Shown here in pieces: positions 34,360 to 46,713 of a stretch of DNA of 64,000 bases. The DNA is from Venturia oleaginea. Lineage: Eukaryota; Ascomycota; Dothideomycetes; Venturiales; Venturiaceae. The DNA is taken from contig JABMLP010000003.1 of the NCBI GenBank assembly GCA_013176395.1, positions 1,488,001 through 1,552,000 on the forward strand, in the 5' to 3' direction. The position numbers and the translations under genes are program-made. The notes below the pieces were generated by a model. It did not search any database and had not been told where the DNA came from. It was given only the letters and a program-made list of their open reading frames with translations. The number at the start of each line of letters is the position of its first letter. Position 1 is the first letter of the stretch.

Positions 34360-36131
34360 TCATCCCCTCAAACCACTACTTGGCTGCTTTCCCGACTGTC
34401 CCTTGCCCTTTGCGCCACCTCTCATTCTGCCGCCAGTCCCGTTCGACGATTTCCCCGGCAGCAATGGCGCACCTAAGTTCCCATGAACTGGAGGCAGATA
34501 TCCTGATCCTTCCTCAGATCTGAAGCCTTCCCCGTCGTGTAGAACGGTTTGCCAGAGAGCGCCAATCGACTGGCTCCACTCGCGAATCGCTTTGACTCGA
34601 TCCATATCTGTGCTGCTCTCAACCTCCACCGTTCCGGCTTCCTGGTCCATCTTTCCGTGCAACTTCTTATCCACGATTAGAAATCCGAGGATGTCCTGGA
34701 CCTCGGATAGAGTGATCTTGAGCTGTTTTGTGATGAATGAAAGAGTGAAGCGCGTGTATGGTGCGACAAGCTTCAAGACGGCTTTTGTCCGCATATTGCG
34801 TGTCACCTCATCGATATTTTCAGCAATGAAAGGGTCTTCGAGAAGGTCCTTGTTGGTCTGCAGAATCTTCTCATATCCGTGGATGTCGTCCCTCTGATAA
34901 GCGTCCACGAGGTCCGTCATGGCGGATATCCGCGAGTCGTTTTTGTACGGCTTGGTTTCCTGGGAATCAAAGGGGTTGATGTCCGATCCCATGAGCATCG
35001 TCGTCAATACAAGATACTTCAAAACTTGGATGCGCTGCAAGGAGCCAGCCTCGTCATAGCCTCGGAAGCTTTCGAAGAAGTCACTCTGCGCCTCTTTCCA
35101 GTTTTCTGTAACATGTCGTTAGCGTCGGCTCCACCTTAACAGAAAATAATTCAAAGTCTACCTTCGCTCATGTGCATCTTGCCGCCACATTCTCGGATGA
35201 TACCCATGATCTTTGGGTGGGAGACGGCCGACTTGACACGTAGTGCTTGCTGGTACAAAGCCTAGGATTTTGTGAGCTTCTGTTGACCATGTCATTCATT
35301 TCAAGGAGCCAGGCCCACCTTCAATCGCTTATTATTCCGTGTCTCGGCGTACATCTGGATCTCCAGCGCATAGACTTCGATCGAAGACGTGCCCTTACTT
35401 GGATCCTCTGTCCCGTCCTCTTTCTGACATGCTTTGTGCAGCTCTCTCAACTTGTCTGCAAGTAACCGATAATTCTTCTGTGCAAACCACAATCTAGCCA
35501 GCTTGATAGTTTGTCTTCAGCCATAAACGCTCATTGTTGGTACTGTGGAAGGATTCGAGGGTGAGGGCATAGAACTTTTCTATGCAGAAATTGGCGGCCT
35601 CGTCGTCAGCATTCTTCTCGATAAAGTCCAGCATGTTATTGATCGATTTTTCGGAGTGGTTTCTCGTGACGGCAGACTTGACATATGTGAGGAGTTCGCG
35701 ATAGTGTTCAACGGCCTGCGTCGTTGTTAGCTGTCGCAGAGGGGTGAGAGGATTGGACAAACTCACGGCATCGTAGCGCTTGAGCTTGAATTCCAACTTG
35801 ATTGCTTGCTTCAGACCTTTGAAGCCCCTATAAGACGTCAGTACTGTTGGCCGCTAACATGGTACTGGATTCACCATACCATTCTGCCTTCTCTGGCTCC
35901 AGCGCGGGCACTCCAAGAAACTCGTCCACTGCCTCTTCTGGATTGTCTGCCTTCATCTGCTTCGCATTGTAGTATTTGTTCTCGATATCCACGTCTCCTC
36001 CTTCCTGCTCTTCATCGTCATCCTCGTAGTCGAAGTCGTAGCTGGAAGGGTTAATGAATGTTTCCAGTCGTAATGCCATGGACCTACTCTTCCTGGTCGG
36101 AGTCTTGCATGAAATCATCGTCGTCGGACAT
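34360..36131 (-). CDS. csnB: COP9 signalosome subunit 2 (CSN2), with apparent 1-nt frameshift
   Basis: Minus-strand exons 36131-36088, 36041-35880, 35827-35767, 35715-35319, 35261-35162 and 35105-34360. The start is [15 protein letters not shown], joined to [15 protein letters not shown]. Then [20 protein letters not shown], the TPR-like helices ([20 protein letters not shown]), and the PCI domain near [42 protein letters not shown]2 is the cullin-contacting scaffold of the COP9 signalosome, which removes Nedd8 from cullins and controls fungal development and light response. Summed exons are 1510 nt, one more than a multiple of three. The extra base is in exon 4: the conserved [11 protein letters not shown] is split, the frame reading KTNYQAG-stop, while the downstream frame KLARLWF begins one base later. 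Either a true lesion or an assembly error. Expected length is about 502 residues. Confidence 0.9.
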
Positions 36132-37422
36132 GTTTGCAGGTGCGGAGTAATGTTTTAAATAGGGTAATAAGGACCCTTGGAAGAGTCAATTGTGAGAGGG
36201 TGAGAGGAAGAACGTCGCGAGTTTAAGTTGTCGTGGTGTTTGGTTGATGGATGCGGACCATTAATTGCCGCTTCCGGCCCGTGATAGCCTTCCAATAACT
36301 GAAGTACTGAACACAGAAAAAATGAATGCAATCTTATGACGAACAAAGTCGCATGCGGAACAACTGACTGGTCTCACAGAGTTCGAGGCAGACCTTGTGT
36401 TTTGAATCGTTGAAACGGCTCCCTCCATGTTACTCGACAATGGAGTAAGCGAGCGATGATATGCTGCACATTTTTCAAAAGCATTCTGCATGATGCGAGT
36501 TAGGATCAGCGTGGAAGTATCGGAAGTTCTGTTCTGAAGGTATAATACCTACACTCCTCAGGACCTAAGGTATCCGGTATCTCACCATTAGGTAGAACGT
36601 GTAGTCGTTCTATAATTCTTGGTATCTTACAAACAATAGCCTCTATGAAATTGCTACCCAATCAGCTACGATACCAATCATTTGGCCGTTGGCACATTGG
36701 CACTCGTATATAGTTTCTGACTCCGGCCAAAGACTCCCAAAATAAAGCAAAATGCAAAGCCCTCAGCCCCATAGAATATCGATCGATCGCCGACAGCTAC
36801 AAGGATCCCCACAGTCTACTGTGAACCTTCGAAGCTCGGCTTACGTACCAAAGGCTATACCTTTGTGCTTCATACCGTCTCTCCACTGCCATCCTTCTCA
36901 CGGGCATTCGAAGCCGTGAAGAGTGAGATGTTGCTGATCCTTTAGTCACCGCCGGGTAAACAATGTTGTTAGATCACCAGAGAACATATTCCTATGAACT
37001 AAACAGATATCGAATCTTGTGTTTGCAATTTGATATTAATACCGTCTGGAACTTGTGTTGGATTTGTCCAATTACGCGCGGCGACCCATACGCCATCAAA
37101 GCCCAAAGCCCGGAGCCCGGTAGTTCTAACCGCACTTCCCCCAAGCCGCATTGGCACCTTGGGCCCTAGATACACCTTCTACTATAGAATACACTTCCCA
37201 ACTACTTCTCCATCCGCGACCATCCTCTTATCAACTCCTCCAGCCTCTACTCTAAGCCGATCCTATCCTATTCAAACATCCTCCTATCTTCCGATCCTCT
37301 ACCACTCTGCGCAATCGTTCGCTACGCCGAGCACAACATACACTACCTACGTACTCGCTCCTCCACCCGTACAGCTGCTCGTTCCACGCAATACCTGTCT
37401 TTTTTCCTGTAATCGCGTCAGC
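36132..37422. other. divergent intergenic region, no gene seen
   Basis: 1.29 kb between divergent CSN2 and Rho3-like genes. A minus-strand 76-codon frame at 36261-36491 has no supporting feature. Should contain both promoters; CT-rich sequence precedes the Rho start at 37200-37400. Confidence 0.45.
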
Positions 37423-38438
37423 ATGCCGCTCTGTGGAGGTTCGAAATCCGTGTCGCGGAAATTGGTTCTTCTGTATGTTGGGCTGAACTGGTGGCCAGAC
37501 GGCGGACTGACGAGTGCTACCAACTAGCGGTGACGGAGCTTGTGGCAAGACATCACTTTTGAACGTCTTCACGAGAGGGTATGTATGTCTTCACGAAGCA
37601 TCACGTCCAATGCTAATTATATGAACCCCAAGCTACTTTCCAACCGTCTAGTAAGTCTCGAGTCCAGCTCCATGCGCATCCGCGAGTCCGCTAACAAATT
37701 GCTCAGTGAACCCACCGTTTTTGGTACGTCTTCTACTCTCCAAGAATCTGCCATCATACGCTAATGATACTGTCATAGAAAACTATGTACACGGTACGCC
37801 TCAATCGATCACTCAAACCAAACACGACACAGCTCGACTCACGATTGATAGACATCTTCATCGACAATACACATGTGGAACTTTCTCTTTGGGACACAGC
37901 AGGCCAGGAGGAATTTGACCGCCTGCGCTCCTTATCCTACGATAATACCCACGCCATAATGCTCTGCTTCAGCGTACGATGCCCCTTTGCCTTACACAAG
38001 TTTGATCACTTAAGGCACAATCTAATATTTACCCCAGGTAGACTCCGCCGACTCCCTAGAAAATATCGAAACAAAATGGAAACAAGAAATTGAGGAAAAT
38101 TGTCCCGGCGTCAAATTAGTCCTCGTAGCCTTGAAGTGTGATCTACGCGAGAGGCACAACGAAGACGAAGACACAACCGAGGCAGAAACAGAACCTAAAA
38201 GGCCGATGATTGAATACAAGCAGGGTTTGAACGTTGCGCAGAAGATCAAGGCCTTGCGATACCTAGGTAAACAAAGAGATACAACAGAAGCGGTTCTTCA
38301 AGGATGCTAATTCTCGGAATAGAATGCTCAGCCATGAAAAATCGAGGCGTCAACGAAGCTTTTACGGAGGCCGCCCGTGTGGCGCTGAGTGTGAAGAATC
38401 CAGGAGATACATCTAGACCCTCGTGCGTTGTTCAGTAA
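37423..38438 (+). CDS. rho3: Rho-family small GTPase, Rho3-like
   Basis: Eight exons: 37423-37472, 37528-37578, 37633-37650, 37707-37723, 37779-37793, 37852-37973, 38038-38266 and 38323-38438, total 618 nt, 205 residues. [20 protein letters not shown] and [11 protein letters not shown] form the P-loop; YFPTVYEPTVFENYVH is switch I/effector with the invariant Thr; [20 protein letters not shown] is switch II; ALKCDLR supplies the NKxD-like site (here KCDL) and [10 protein letters not shown] the SAK-like site. The C-terminal CVVQ is a CaaX prenylation box. The insert helix is acidic ([15 protein letters not shown]). Rho3 GTPases act in polarised secretion and hyphal tip growth at the plasma membrane. 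The switch I region is split over three exons of 18, 17 and 15 nt. Confidence 0.93.
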
Positions 38439-39576
38439 TATTCTTGAAGGACAGAAAGGATTTTGATCATTTGCTCATTCTTTATGTCTTGGAAACAATG
38501 TTTGTGCTAAAATCAGATGGTTTAGATTCTGGCATATTGCGAGGAGATTGTCCTCATCTTGAACTCTTGCTTTTTGATGGTTTTTGGGTACACAATTTTT
38601 GGTTCCTGCTGTTTGGAAAGGAGCGACGGGGTTTGGAGTTTATCTTTGCATACCTGTGGCCTTGGGTGTAGCTTCAGCCTCTGGAAATCTAACATGTGAT
38701 GGAGGTGAGGAGTGTTTGGATCGGGGTAGCGCAGAGATAGATCACACTCAAGTCGTTTGGTGGTTGTCTGCTGTTACCATACAAGTTTCTAACAATTCTA
38801 CTTATGTGTTTATCGGTTCTCTCCATTGTGACAACCTCGGCTTCACGATAGGACATAGAGAAATAAGGATGCCAAGGCCGGTCATACCCGTCAAGTAAAT
38901 AGTACTGGAGATCTCTTATTCTTGGATTTCCTCCCCATTAGATTGCTAGACTGAGTTATCCTGGCAAGTTTGGCAGCGTATATTACAAGATCATGTGGAA
39001 CTTCCGTTTGCAGGAACCAAGTGGTTTGGAGACCCGGTAAGCTTCAGGTCATTCAAAGGTCGGACAAAGAAGGTTCCCAAGGTTGGATCGGTGTGAAGCA
39101 ATACATCGACAAATTCCTGTAGGCCGCATATTATTGGGAGCATAGCACGAAAGATTTGAGAGCTGATTAGCTAATGGACATCCTCATTCACGCTGAGAAA
39201 AGCCTGGAAATGATAAGCCTAGGACCTGTTGCTCAATAAATACCAGGGTTTCCATCGAAGGTATGACTAGTGGCGAAGAGAAAGGCTGCGGACGAGAGCG
39301 TGATCAATTCAAGATAAGATATCCAACACCTAAAAGCAGCGCGAAACATGACTGGTCCATTAGTTAACCCGATGGATAAGTAGGCGACGTGATTGACGAT
39401 TCATGGCTCATACAAACAGAGAAACAGGTTCGATGGGTTAGGTTTCAAGCTTTCATTTTTACCATGGTGACATTCCACGGAGACCATTCGCCATGTTGTT
39501 GTTGTTGTCCATACAATCAGATGCAAGCCCATAAATCAAATCTCCCACGTACAGCCTCCAAACGCGCAACAATCAT
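38439..39576. other. convergent intergenic region, no gene seen
   Basis: 1.14 kb of downstream sequence of the Rho3-like gene and of eL21. Open frames here (38423-38898 plus) are without domain or codon signature. Confidence 0.45.
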
Positions 39577-40168
39577 TCAAATGTATGTCTCGTATGCGAC
39601 TGGAACGATGCTCTCTGGGTAGTTGTCCTTCATGCTGACAGTCGTTGCCTCCCTTGGCATCAAAGGTTGACGCTTGAGGTTGATCCTTGTGCCATCCACC
39701 TTTGCCTGCTTCTTCTTCTCTGCGTTCGTCTTGACACGGGCGAGGAATTCGTCTCTGGATCGGGATTTCTTGACGTGTTCGATGCGGACATTGACGCGCT
39801 TCTCCATATATCGGTTTCCGACTTGCTTGTAGAGGATGACGCCGACGGCTGACTTGGTGACGTTGTAGACGACGCCGGTCTTTCCGTGGTAGACTTTGTG
39901 TGGCATACCCTTCTGAACAGCACCGTTACAGACTACATCCACGATGTCGCCGACCCTGGAGCTCGTCAGTCCCTTCTGTCCTTCGTTCCTTCCAAAGCCA
40001 GGAGTTCGTACTTGTATTGTCTGAGGTAGACGGAGGTGGAGATGGAACCTCGCTGTTTGAAGCCGCGCGAGAAAGCATATCGGGTTCCCGATCGGAGACT
40101 GCGATTGTTAGTCGTCGTGGGTTGTGGGAAGGTGGAAATTAGGATAAGTACCCTCCAGAGTGACCCAT
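39577..40168 (-). CDS. RPL21: ribosomal protein eL21
   Basis: Exons 40168-40152, 40098-40012 and 39955-39577 (minus) give 160 residues, the same as yeast L21. MGHSGGLRSGTRYAFSRGFK, then SISTSVYLRQYK, VGDIVDVVCNGAVQKGMPHK, VYHGKTGVVYNVTKSAVG and the C-terminus DNYPESIVPVAYETYI match the eL21 family throughout. It is a basic component of the 60S subunit. The first exon is only 17 nt, a common layout in fungal ribosomal protein genes. It is divergent to the uS4 gene with 315 bp between the start codons. Confidence 0.97.
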
Positions 40169-40483
40169 TGTGTCCGGTTTGTGACTGCGCAAATGTTAGA
40201 GAGAGAGAGTATCGCGCAGGAATTGATGTGGCTGCCTACGTTTGGCGGAGTTGGTGAGGGAGTCTTTGTTGGGCGGAACTGAAGTTCTTGGATTTCACAG
40301 GTCGATTTTTGATATGGTGGTGCGTAGATTTCCAGATGCAGCTTAGTAATTGATCGCGCTAACCTGATATAGTTGAGATACCGCCAAAATACAGCTAGTC
40401 TGCCCACTGTGCTCAAAATCCTACCTCCAATCCTTACTCCCAAGGTCACTGTTTATCACCAACCATCAATCACATCGACAATC
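40169..40483. promoter_or_regulatory. bidirectional promoter region of eL21 and uS4
   Basis: 315 bp separate the two divergent ribosomal protein start codons, so both promoters must lie here. I do not recognise a specific factor site with confidence. Shared control would fit equal supply of 60S and 40S proteins; this is inference from the arrangement. Confidence 0.6.
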
Positions 40484-41320
40484 ATGGCTCCACGGGCATA
40501 GTCAGTCTTTCGTTCTACGCGCTTTCAGTATAAGAGCTAACAGCTTCACAGTTCAAAGACCTACAAGGTTCCTCGCCGTCCATTCGAGGCAGCTCGTTTG
40601 TACGTTTATTCTCATCCACTGTGCTAGAGCTTGCTCTACTCACGATGTTGAATTGTTGGGGCTGATGGAATTTCCTATCTAGGGACTCCGAATTGAAGAC
40701 TGTCGGCGAATTCGGTCTGCGCAACAAGCGCGAAGTGTGGCGTGTCCTGCTCACCCTTTCCAAGATCCGTCGTGCCGCTCGGTGAGTATTTCCTCTCCTC
40801 TCCCTCCAATTTCTGCGCTCTCAATCTCCGCGTGCAGCGTCTAACGAATATGTGCACGCAGTCAACTTCTTACCCTCGACGAGAAGGACCCCAAGCGACT
40901 CTTTGAAGGAAATGCGCTCATTCGCCGTCTCGTCCGTGTCGGTGTGCTCGACGAGTCCCGCATGAAGCTCGATTACGTCTTGGCCCTCAAGGTCGAGGAT
41001 TTCTTGGAGCGCCGCCTACAAACCTGCGTCTACAAGCTCGGTCTCGCAAAGTCCATCCACCACGCCCGTGTCCTGATCAAGCAGAGACATATCCGGTACG
41101 TTGGCATGCCGATTATCCTGTAGAACAAATCCTAACACCGCACAGTGTCGGAAAGCAGATCGTCAACGTCCCATCCTTCATCGTTCGTCTCGACTCCCAG
41201 AAGCACATCGACTTTGCCCTTACCTCGCCATTCGGTGGTGGACGTCCAGGTCGTGTCCGAAGAAAGAAGGCCAAGGCGGCAGAGAAGAAAGACGATGCCG
41301 AGGAGGAGGAGGAAGAGTAG
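40484..41320 (+). CDS. RPS9: ribosomal protein uS4 (S9)
   Basis: Exons 40484-40500, 40552-40599, 40683-40781, 40862-41095 and 41146-41320 give 190 residues. [40 protein letters not shown] (the S4 RNA-binding fold), [20 protein letters not shown] and [20 protein letters not shown] are diagnostic. The tail is a Glu run (DDAEEEEEE). It binds 16S/18S rRNA early in small-subunit assembly and contributes to decoding accuracy. The 17-nt first exon mirrors that of the divergent eL21 gene. Confidence 0.97.
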
Positions 41321-42229
41321 ATGGTCACATTTGGTGTTCATCTGGATCAAAATATCACCTCTGCGTGGCCGGAGCATGGCGTTGCATTGTCTTGCCTGTT
41401 AGATGTGGATCAAAATATGGCATATTGCCACAACGAGGGATGAGCGCAAAAGATAGAGGCTCAACGAGGAATCGACTCTTTCAATCAACACTTGACCAAT
41501 TGAAATATTTCCCACACCGCTGAATTTGAAGTTTGAGCACGCTCCACTCCAATCTAATCGGCATCCTGCACTACATATCTGATCACCGTATATTATCTCC
41601 TCGCATCCTCTCAGTCTCAAAAAGCCATGGATCTAGGTAGCACGATGAACAGCAAGTAAACAATACCTAAATATAAACGGGAAAGTGAAAGAGAACCAAA
41701 AATAAAAGGGAAGCACCCTAGCACGTTCACTATTCCCTACCCCTTTGGTATACAACAAACGAACCCGGCATCGCGTATCTTCCAATCCGGAGTTACATCC
41801 ACATCTTCCAGCCAATGTTTGCACAAAACCTGCCAGCAATGTAAAGAAAGAGACTCATATCCAGCCCAAATAATCATGGACAAAAGCAGTCTCCATGTCT
41901 TTCCTCACAATAAAGAGAGGTAGTTGTAACTAGAACAATCCGACGACCTATACCCATCCATCGCGCGCAGTTCCATAGATTCCCAAACCATAGGTAAAAC
42001 AACCGCCTGGAAAGTAAAGTTCTCAAGAGCCGCAACGATAAATACCGTCCAAACAGATTTCGCCACGTTTCCAGAGAAAAATCCTGTGACTTCTGGGTTC
42101 TACACCAGAATATCAGCCCGCATCATCCACATCATCTCGGGAATTCAATACAAAGAAGTAGCTTCACAAGAATATATCGTATACACCTCACAATAATCTA
42201 CCGCTAAAAATCATAGAGTGCCAGAGCGA
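41321..42229. other. convergent intergenic region, no gene seen
   Basis: 909 bp between the 3' ends of uS4 and the SMP-domain gene. No ORF with features; presumably long 3' untranslated regions. Confidence 0.5.
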
Positions 42230-45200
42230 TCAATACCCAAACACACTTTCCGCCTTCTGAACTTCAGAAACGCGACTCGTATCTGTCGTGATAGACGTGT
42301 CTTTGACGGACGATCGACCATCCTTCGACAAAGAATCGGGGACCGTGTCGTGACGTGAATTATCCGTTCCCAAAGCCCTGTCATCTGCTCCTATGCCCTC
42401 CATAGCCTCCACCTGCGCATTGTCGTAGTCTGGAAAATCAACATCATTCTTCCCCTCTTGGGGCGCCCTGATGATCCATAAGTCATCTTGGCTGGCTTTC
42501 TTTCCCCCCTCCATATTCGAGTTGTTTATGCTTCTTCTCGTTGACGAGCTCGAAGCCGAATCCCTCGCCGCACGAGCAACATCTAGTCTTTGTGGTAAAG
42601 GAGGAGGTGGTGGTGATGACGAAAGCGAGTCCGACGATTTTGTTTGTGGGTCTGGAGTTGGGATGATCGGTTGACCCGACTTATCAACTATGGAAGGAAT
42701 TGTCACAGGTTTGCGTTTTGCCAAGCTACCCAATGCTGCCGTCCACCCTGCCTTTGCACCAGAGGTTGAAACGCGTGGTATGGGCGTGCCGTGCGGATGC
42801 CCCCGACCGATGGGATTAGAGGGACTACCCAGACCGGAGGATATCGCTGTGAATGGTGTTGTAGCAGTCTTACCATTAGTGGTGAGGTTCTGGGTGGAAT
42901 CGAATGGTGTGCTATTCACAGGGGAATCGGAAGCGGTGTTGACTTTGGCGGCTTGATGTTTTGCGACCAAGTCAAAGCCCCATTTCCGGGCGGCTGCCGT
43001 GGCAGATGCTGCATTAGCTGCCAGAGATTGTCTTTTGTTCGAACCGACAGGCGTATTTGTGAACGAGGTTCCAGTCAAACGATCAGCCAATTCTTCCTCT
43101 AGCACTTCCCGACTTGAACCAAATGGGTGTGATGCGATATCATTTGCAATTGAAGCCTCGTAAGAAGCTTCCAGTCCCTCTGGTGAACTGGCCGCGGATG
43201 CAAATGTGCTTCGCCGTTTCGAGGACTTTAAGTCTGAAGCTGACGGAGATCCAACGGGTGATTCGACAGGGGAAGGATTTTGCGAACGTGAGTAGATATC
43301 TTTGATCATACTTGCAGCATCTTGGTTTGCTGGATGGCTTTCTCGGCGCGCCTGAACATTCAAACTGACTGCAGGAGATGCCGCACTGGCGAACGAGTTG
43401 GACCGCAAACTCTTCGGCATCACCAGGCCTGCAGAGTCATCAAACCCGGAGGATATGCCCACTGCACTGGAGCTTGAAGAGAGTGGTTTTTTGTGTGAGC
43501 CAGCGCCCGTACCACGGCGTCCTATCAGCGTCGGTGTGCTGGCACTCTTCGCTGCCGCTGTGGTTGCGGAATCCATTGCGACCTGGGTGTCTATATCCTC
43601 TGAAGGTGGCTGCAAGGAGTCCATGATATCATCTCGAGAGCCCGAACTGCTCGAGCGCGGCTCTAGCCAAATCCCTCCTCGAGTCGGCTGACTTAGTGTA
43701 TCGCTGAATGGGATGTCGTCCCAATTCGGGACGACCAAGGTATCAGCAATGACTTCTCGGATCTTGCTTTCTATTGCACGCAATATAAAGCTGTATGTGA
43801 TCTGACGTGAGCTCACAATGGGCTCAATTGACAGGTTGAGCTTGGGCATGGTTTCGAATGATATCCAGATGCGATTGCTAGGTGGTGGCTTCACGCGGAC
43901 AAGGAGATGGCCTTCGAGTTTCTTGCATATGCCAGCCAGTAAAATGTTGATCTTCCTTGGTTTGAAGCGCTGACCAAGATCTACTGTAGCGACTGCTGCA
44001 ATTTCGAGTCTGAAGCCACCATTATATTTTACGTCTGTCTCGATAGTCAGATCGCCATCAACCGTCAACTCGCGTAGTTTCGGATTTGTAAAGATCGGAG
44101 CACTGTCGCCCATATCTGAAATGAGCTGTTAGTACACATTCATGAATGCAATTGGAGTAATTGTAATGACAGAGGCCAGATTGTCCCACAGAAGCCCAGG
44201 AACATTCCGGCTTGTGAAAAGCCGTTGCAGGTGGGTGGAAGTGGAATGTATCGCCGAGCCAATATCCCAGCACCATTCTGAGGTGGCTTACCAATGTTTT
44301 TGACGCTGATAGCTTCAATGAAGGAAGGCTTAGGCACTCGTGTGATCTTTTTGGTGATTTTCGTGTGAATCAACTCCTGGAGTTCATGCGTCTTGTACAA
44401 CGATAAGAAAAGCCGTCCAATCAACGCGTTGATCCACCTTGTCTGCAAATCCTCCCCGGAAGCATGAATTTGCTGGACTAGTTTAATAATGTGATCGGTT
44501 TCAAAGTGTAATATCTCGGGAGATCTTCGCATGGCACCAGAGACGTGGTCCTGGTTTTGCAGCAGAGCACGATAGAAGTCTTCTTTCTCAGAGCAGTTGT
44601 CGGAGAAGAGACAAAAGGGTTTGGAGTCCTCGGCGGGCACTTCTCGATCCTGACGACGCTTCAATCTTATGCAGTTTCGCTTGACAAAAAGCTCCCCCTC
44701 TAGTAGGTCTTCTCCACCACCAAAAATATCGATGTCGTATAGGGCGAGTGATATAACATGCCGAACATCGAGCTGCTCGGCATCATCATATAACATGAGA
44801 TGGCCGAGCCTGTGAACAAGTTAGTGGCGGTATGCTAGCAGCTGAAATATGACGCACCTCAAGACGATATAAAAGACATTACGAGCCTTCTTGGTAGCTT
44901 GCCGATTTCCGTTTGCTTGTTCTATGGCCGGCCCTGGAAGCTTGTTTCTGTCGAAGATGCTCCTGTACATGCTCTGGTATACACTCGGACTCTCCACAGC
45001 GACCACTTCGCCAGCTGGAGTTGTACGCTCGGGGGGCTTTCCGTTGACGCCTCCTGGGACGAACTCACGACATACTGCAAAATATCCTGCTGCAACATCT
45101 TTTTCCTGTGAACTAGACCGAGTTCCTAGAGGTAGCGATGCCAGATCCTTCTCCGAGAGAGTCCTCGTCAACTCGGCAGTATGTAATTGCAGCTTTTCAG

Positions 45201-45339
45201 TCTCATTCTCTGGCAGGGCTTCGGCATTGCGTGTCGGAAAGGTATAATAGGCGTGGGCGAGGAGGAGACACACGAGGAGAGGAAGGAAGGTCAAACCGCC
45301 GACGAGGTAGATGGTCAGGAAAGCGGTGAATGTCACCAT
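42230..45339 (-). CDS. SMP-domain lipid-transfer protein, Nvj2/TEX2-like
   Basis: Exons 45339-44858, 44809-44292 and 44115-42230 (minus) give 961 residues. The N-terminus MVTFTAFLTIYLVGGLTFLP followed by LLVCLLLAHAYYTF is a membrane anchor. A PH-like segment spans exon 1 end to exon 2 (VFYIVLRLGHLMLYDDAEQL, HVISLALYDIDIFGG). The SMP domain follows: TRWINALIGRLFLSLYKTHE, RVPKPSFIEAISVKNIGD, PKLRELTVDGDLTIETDVKY, LEGHLLVRVKPPPSNRIWIS, and ends near LVVPNWDDIPFSDTLSQP. The last 400 residues are Ser/Thr/Pro-rich and probably disordered. Order TM-PH-SMP is that of yeast Nvj2 and animal TEX2, which move lipids at ER-vacuole or ER-Golgi contacts. Both introns interrupt conserved blocks cleanly. Confidence 0.87.
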
Positions 45340-46677
45340 GACTGTGGGATTCTGGTTGGTATGGAGGCATAGAGCATTGTGGGCGAGCGGTTGGGTGTAT
45401 GCTTCGTTTTGTCTATGTTGTTCACATTCGCACGCTCCAGTTTGAGATGTTGGCTGGAAGTGGTTGTTTTTAGATGTCCTTCTGGCCTTGCCGCTGTGCC
45501 CACACCATGAATGACGGCATCGGGAAAAGCACATGTACGTACCCTTCCCGAGTCATGATCAGAATCCCTTTCGAATGTATCAATACATATAAACAGTCCC
45601 AATTTGGTTGAGAATCAGCCAAGGACTCGTCTTTGGCTCCGAGAGCAGTTGTTTGAGCACGGGGGAAGCAAACATAATAACATTGCCTCGAGACAGGGAA
45701 ATTTCCCTTCAGACTGAGCTCACGGCATCTAGAACGGGAAGAGACAGAATCTTGCTCCCTGCACGGCGAAGTTCAAGACCATTCACGAAAAATGAAGTCC
45801 GATCGGGCATGGTCGCGAAGGATCCACACACCTCCGTCTCATACGCCGCTTTTATTCTAGAGATAGCCTTGTTCCGTATCCAAACTAGGACCATTGTATT
45901 TTAGATGAAGGATTTTACATACAGAGTGTCCAGCGGTCGAATCTGTCAGCTTGACATGAGTGCCTACTGATTGCAAGTGCTATCTGAAGGCCTATTACGT
46001 ATCTAACGCTAGACATGGCGATATGTGTAATGCAGAATTTCTGCTGTCATAGCCGCTTTCTATTGATTGCTCTTCGGTCAATGTTCAAACTGCTGAGCTT
46101 ACTTGTAATCGAGCGTACTTATCCCCTTGAGCGTTCCTCTTGCAACATGCGGCATTGTAAACCGAGGTTTAATCCTCCTCGATCAAAATGTAGCTTTATC
46201 GCATTATAATCGATGAACTGTGAGCGTCAAGTTGAAACATATATGTGCTCAAAAGACGACACGTCTAATAATGGTGGCACGACGTGCAACTAGACACAAC
46301 GAGACGGCGTGCTGAAAGTGGCACAGGTACAGCGGGCTATCTTTCATCTTTGGCAGATGGAGGTTGATTCTTTAAATATAATCCCTCGACTAAGATGCCA
46401 TGTAGATCAATTTCTAGCCACGCTCATGATTCGATGTCCAGAGATTTAGCGATATCGATCTTGAGTTGCAGAAGTGGATCTGCTTTGCTTATAAGAGAGA
46501 CGGACATGAAGTGCAGAACTAACTATGCACATGCCCTGTGCTGAGAAGATTCTGCCTTGATCAATAAGTGCTCAAGCTTGGGTCGTTGTCACAAACGATG
46601 ATTCTATGAAAGACATCAGATGGTAACGTGTGCTGGGATGAAGGGAAGAGGAAGGGGAGCCACGGCCGAACACGTGG
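45340..46677. other. intergenic, no gene seen
   Basis: 1.34 kb upstream of the SMP-domain gene up to the repeat block. Should contain the promoter. From about 45.9 kb the DNA becomes AT-richer, with no supported ORF. Confidence 0.45.
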
Positions 46678-46713
46678 CACCCGGGTGACAAATATTGCGG
46701 GCCGATGCAGCGG
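46678..46713 (+). repeat. left end of the 12.3-kb block, inverted repeat
   Basis: 36 bp, the first 30 identical to the inverted copy at 58910-58945. It opens with the 10-bp palindrome CACCCGGGTG. Confidence 0.9.
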
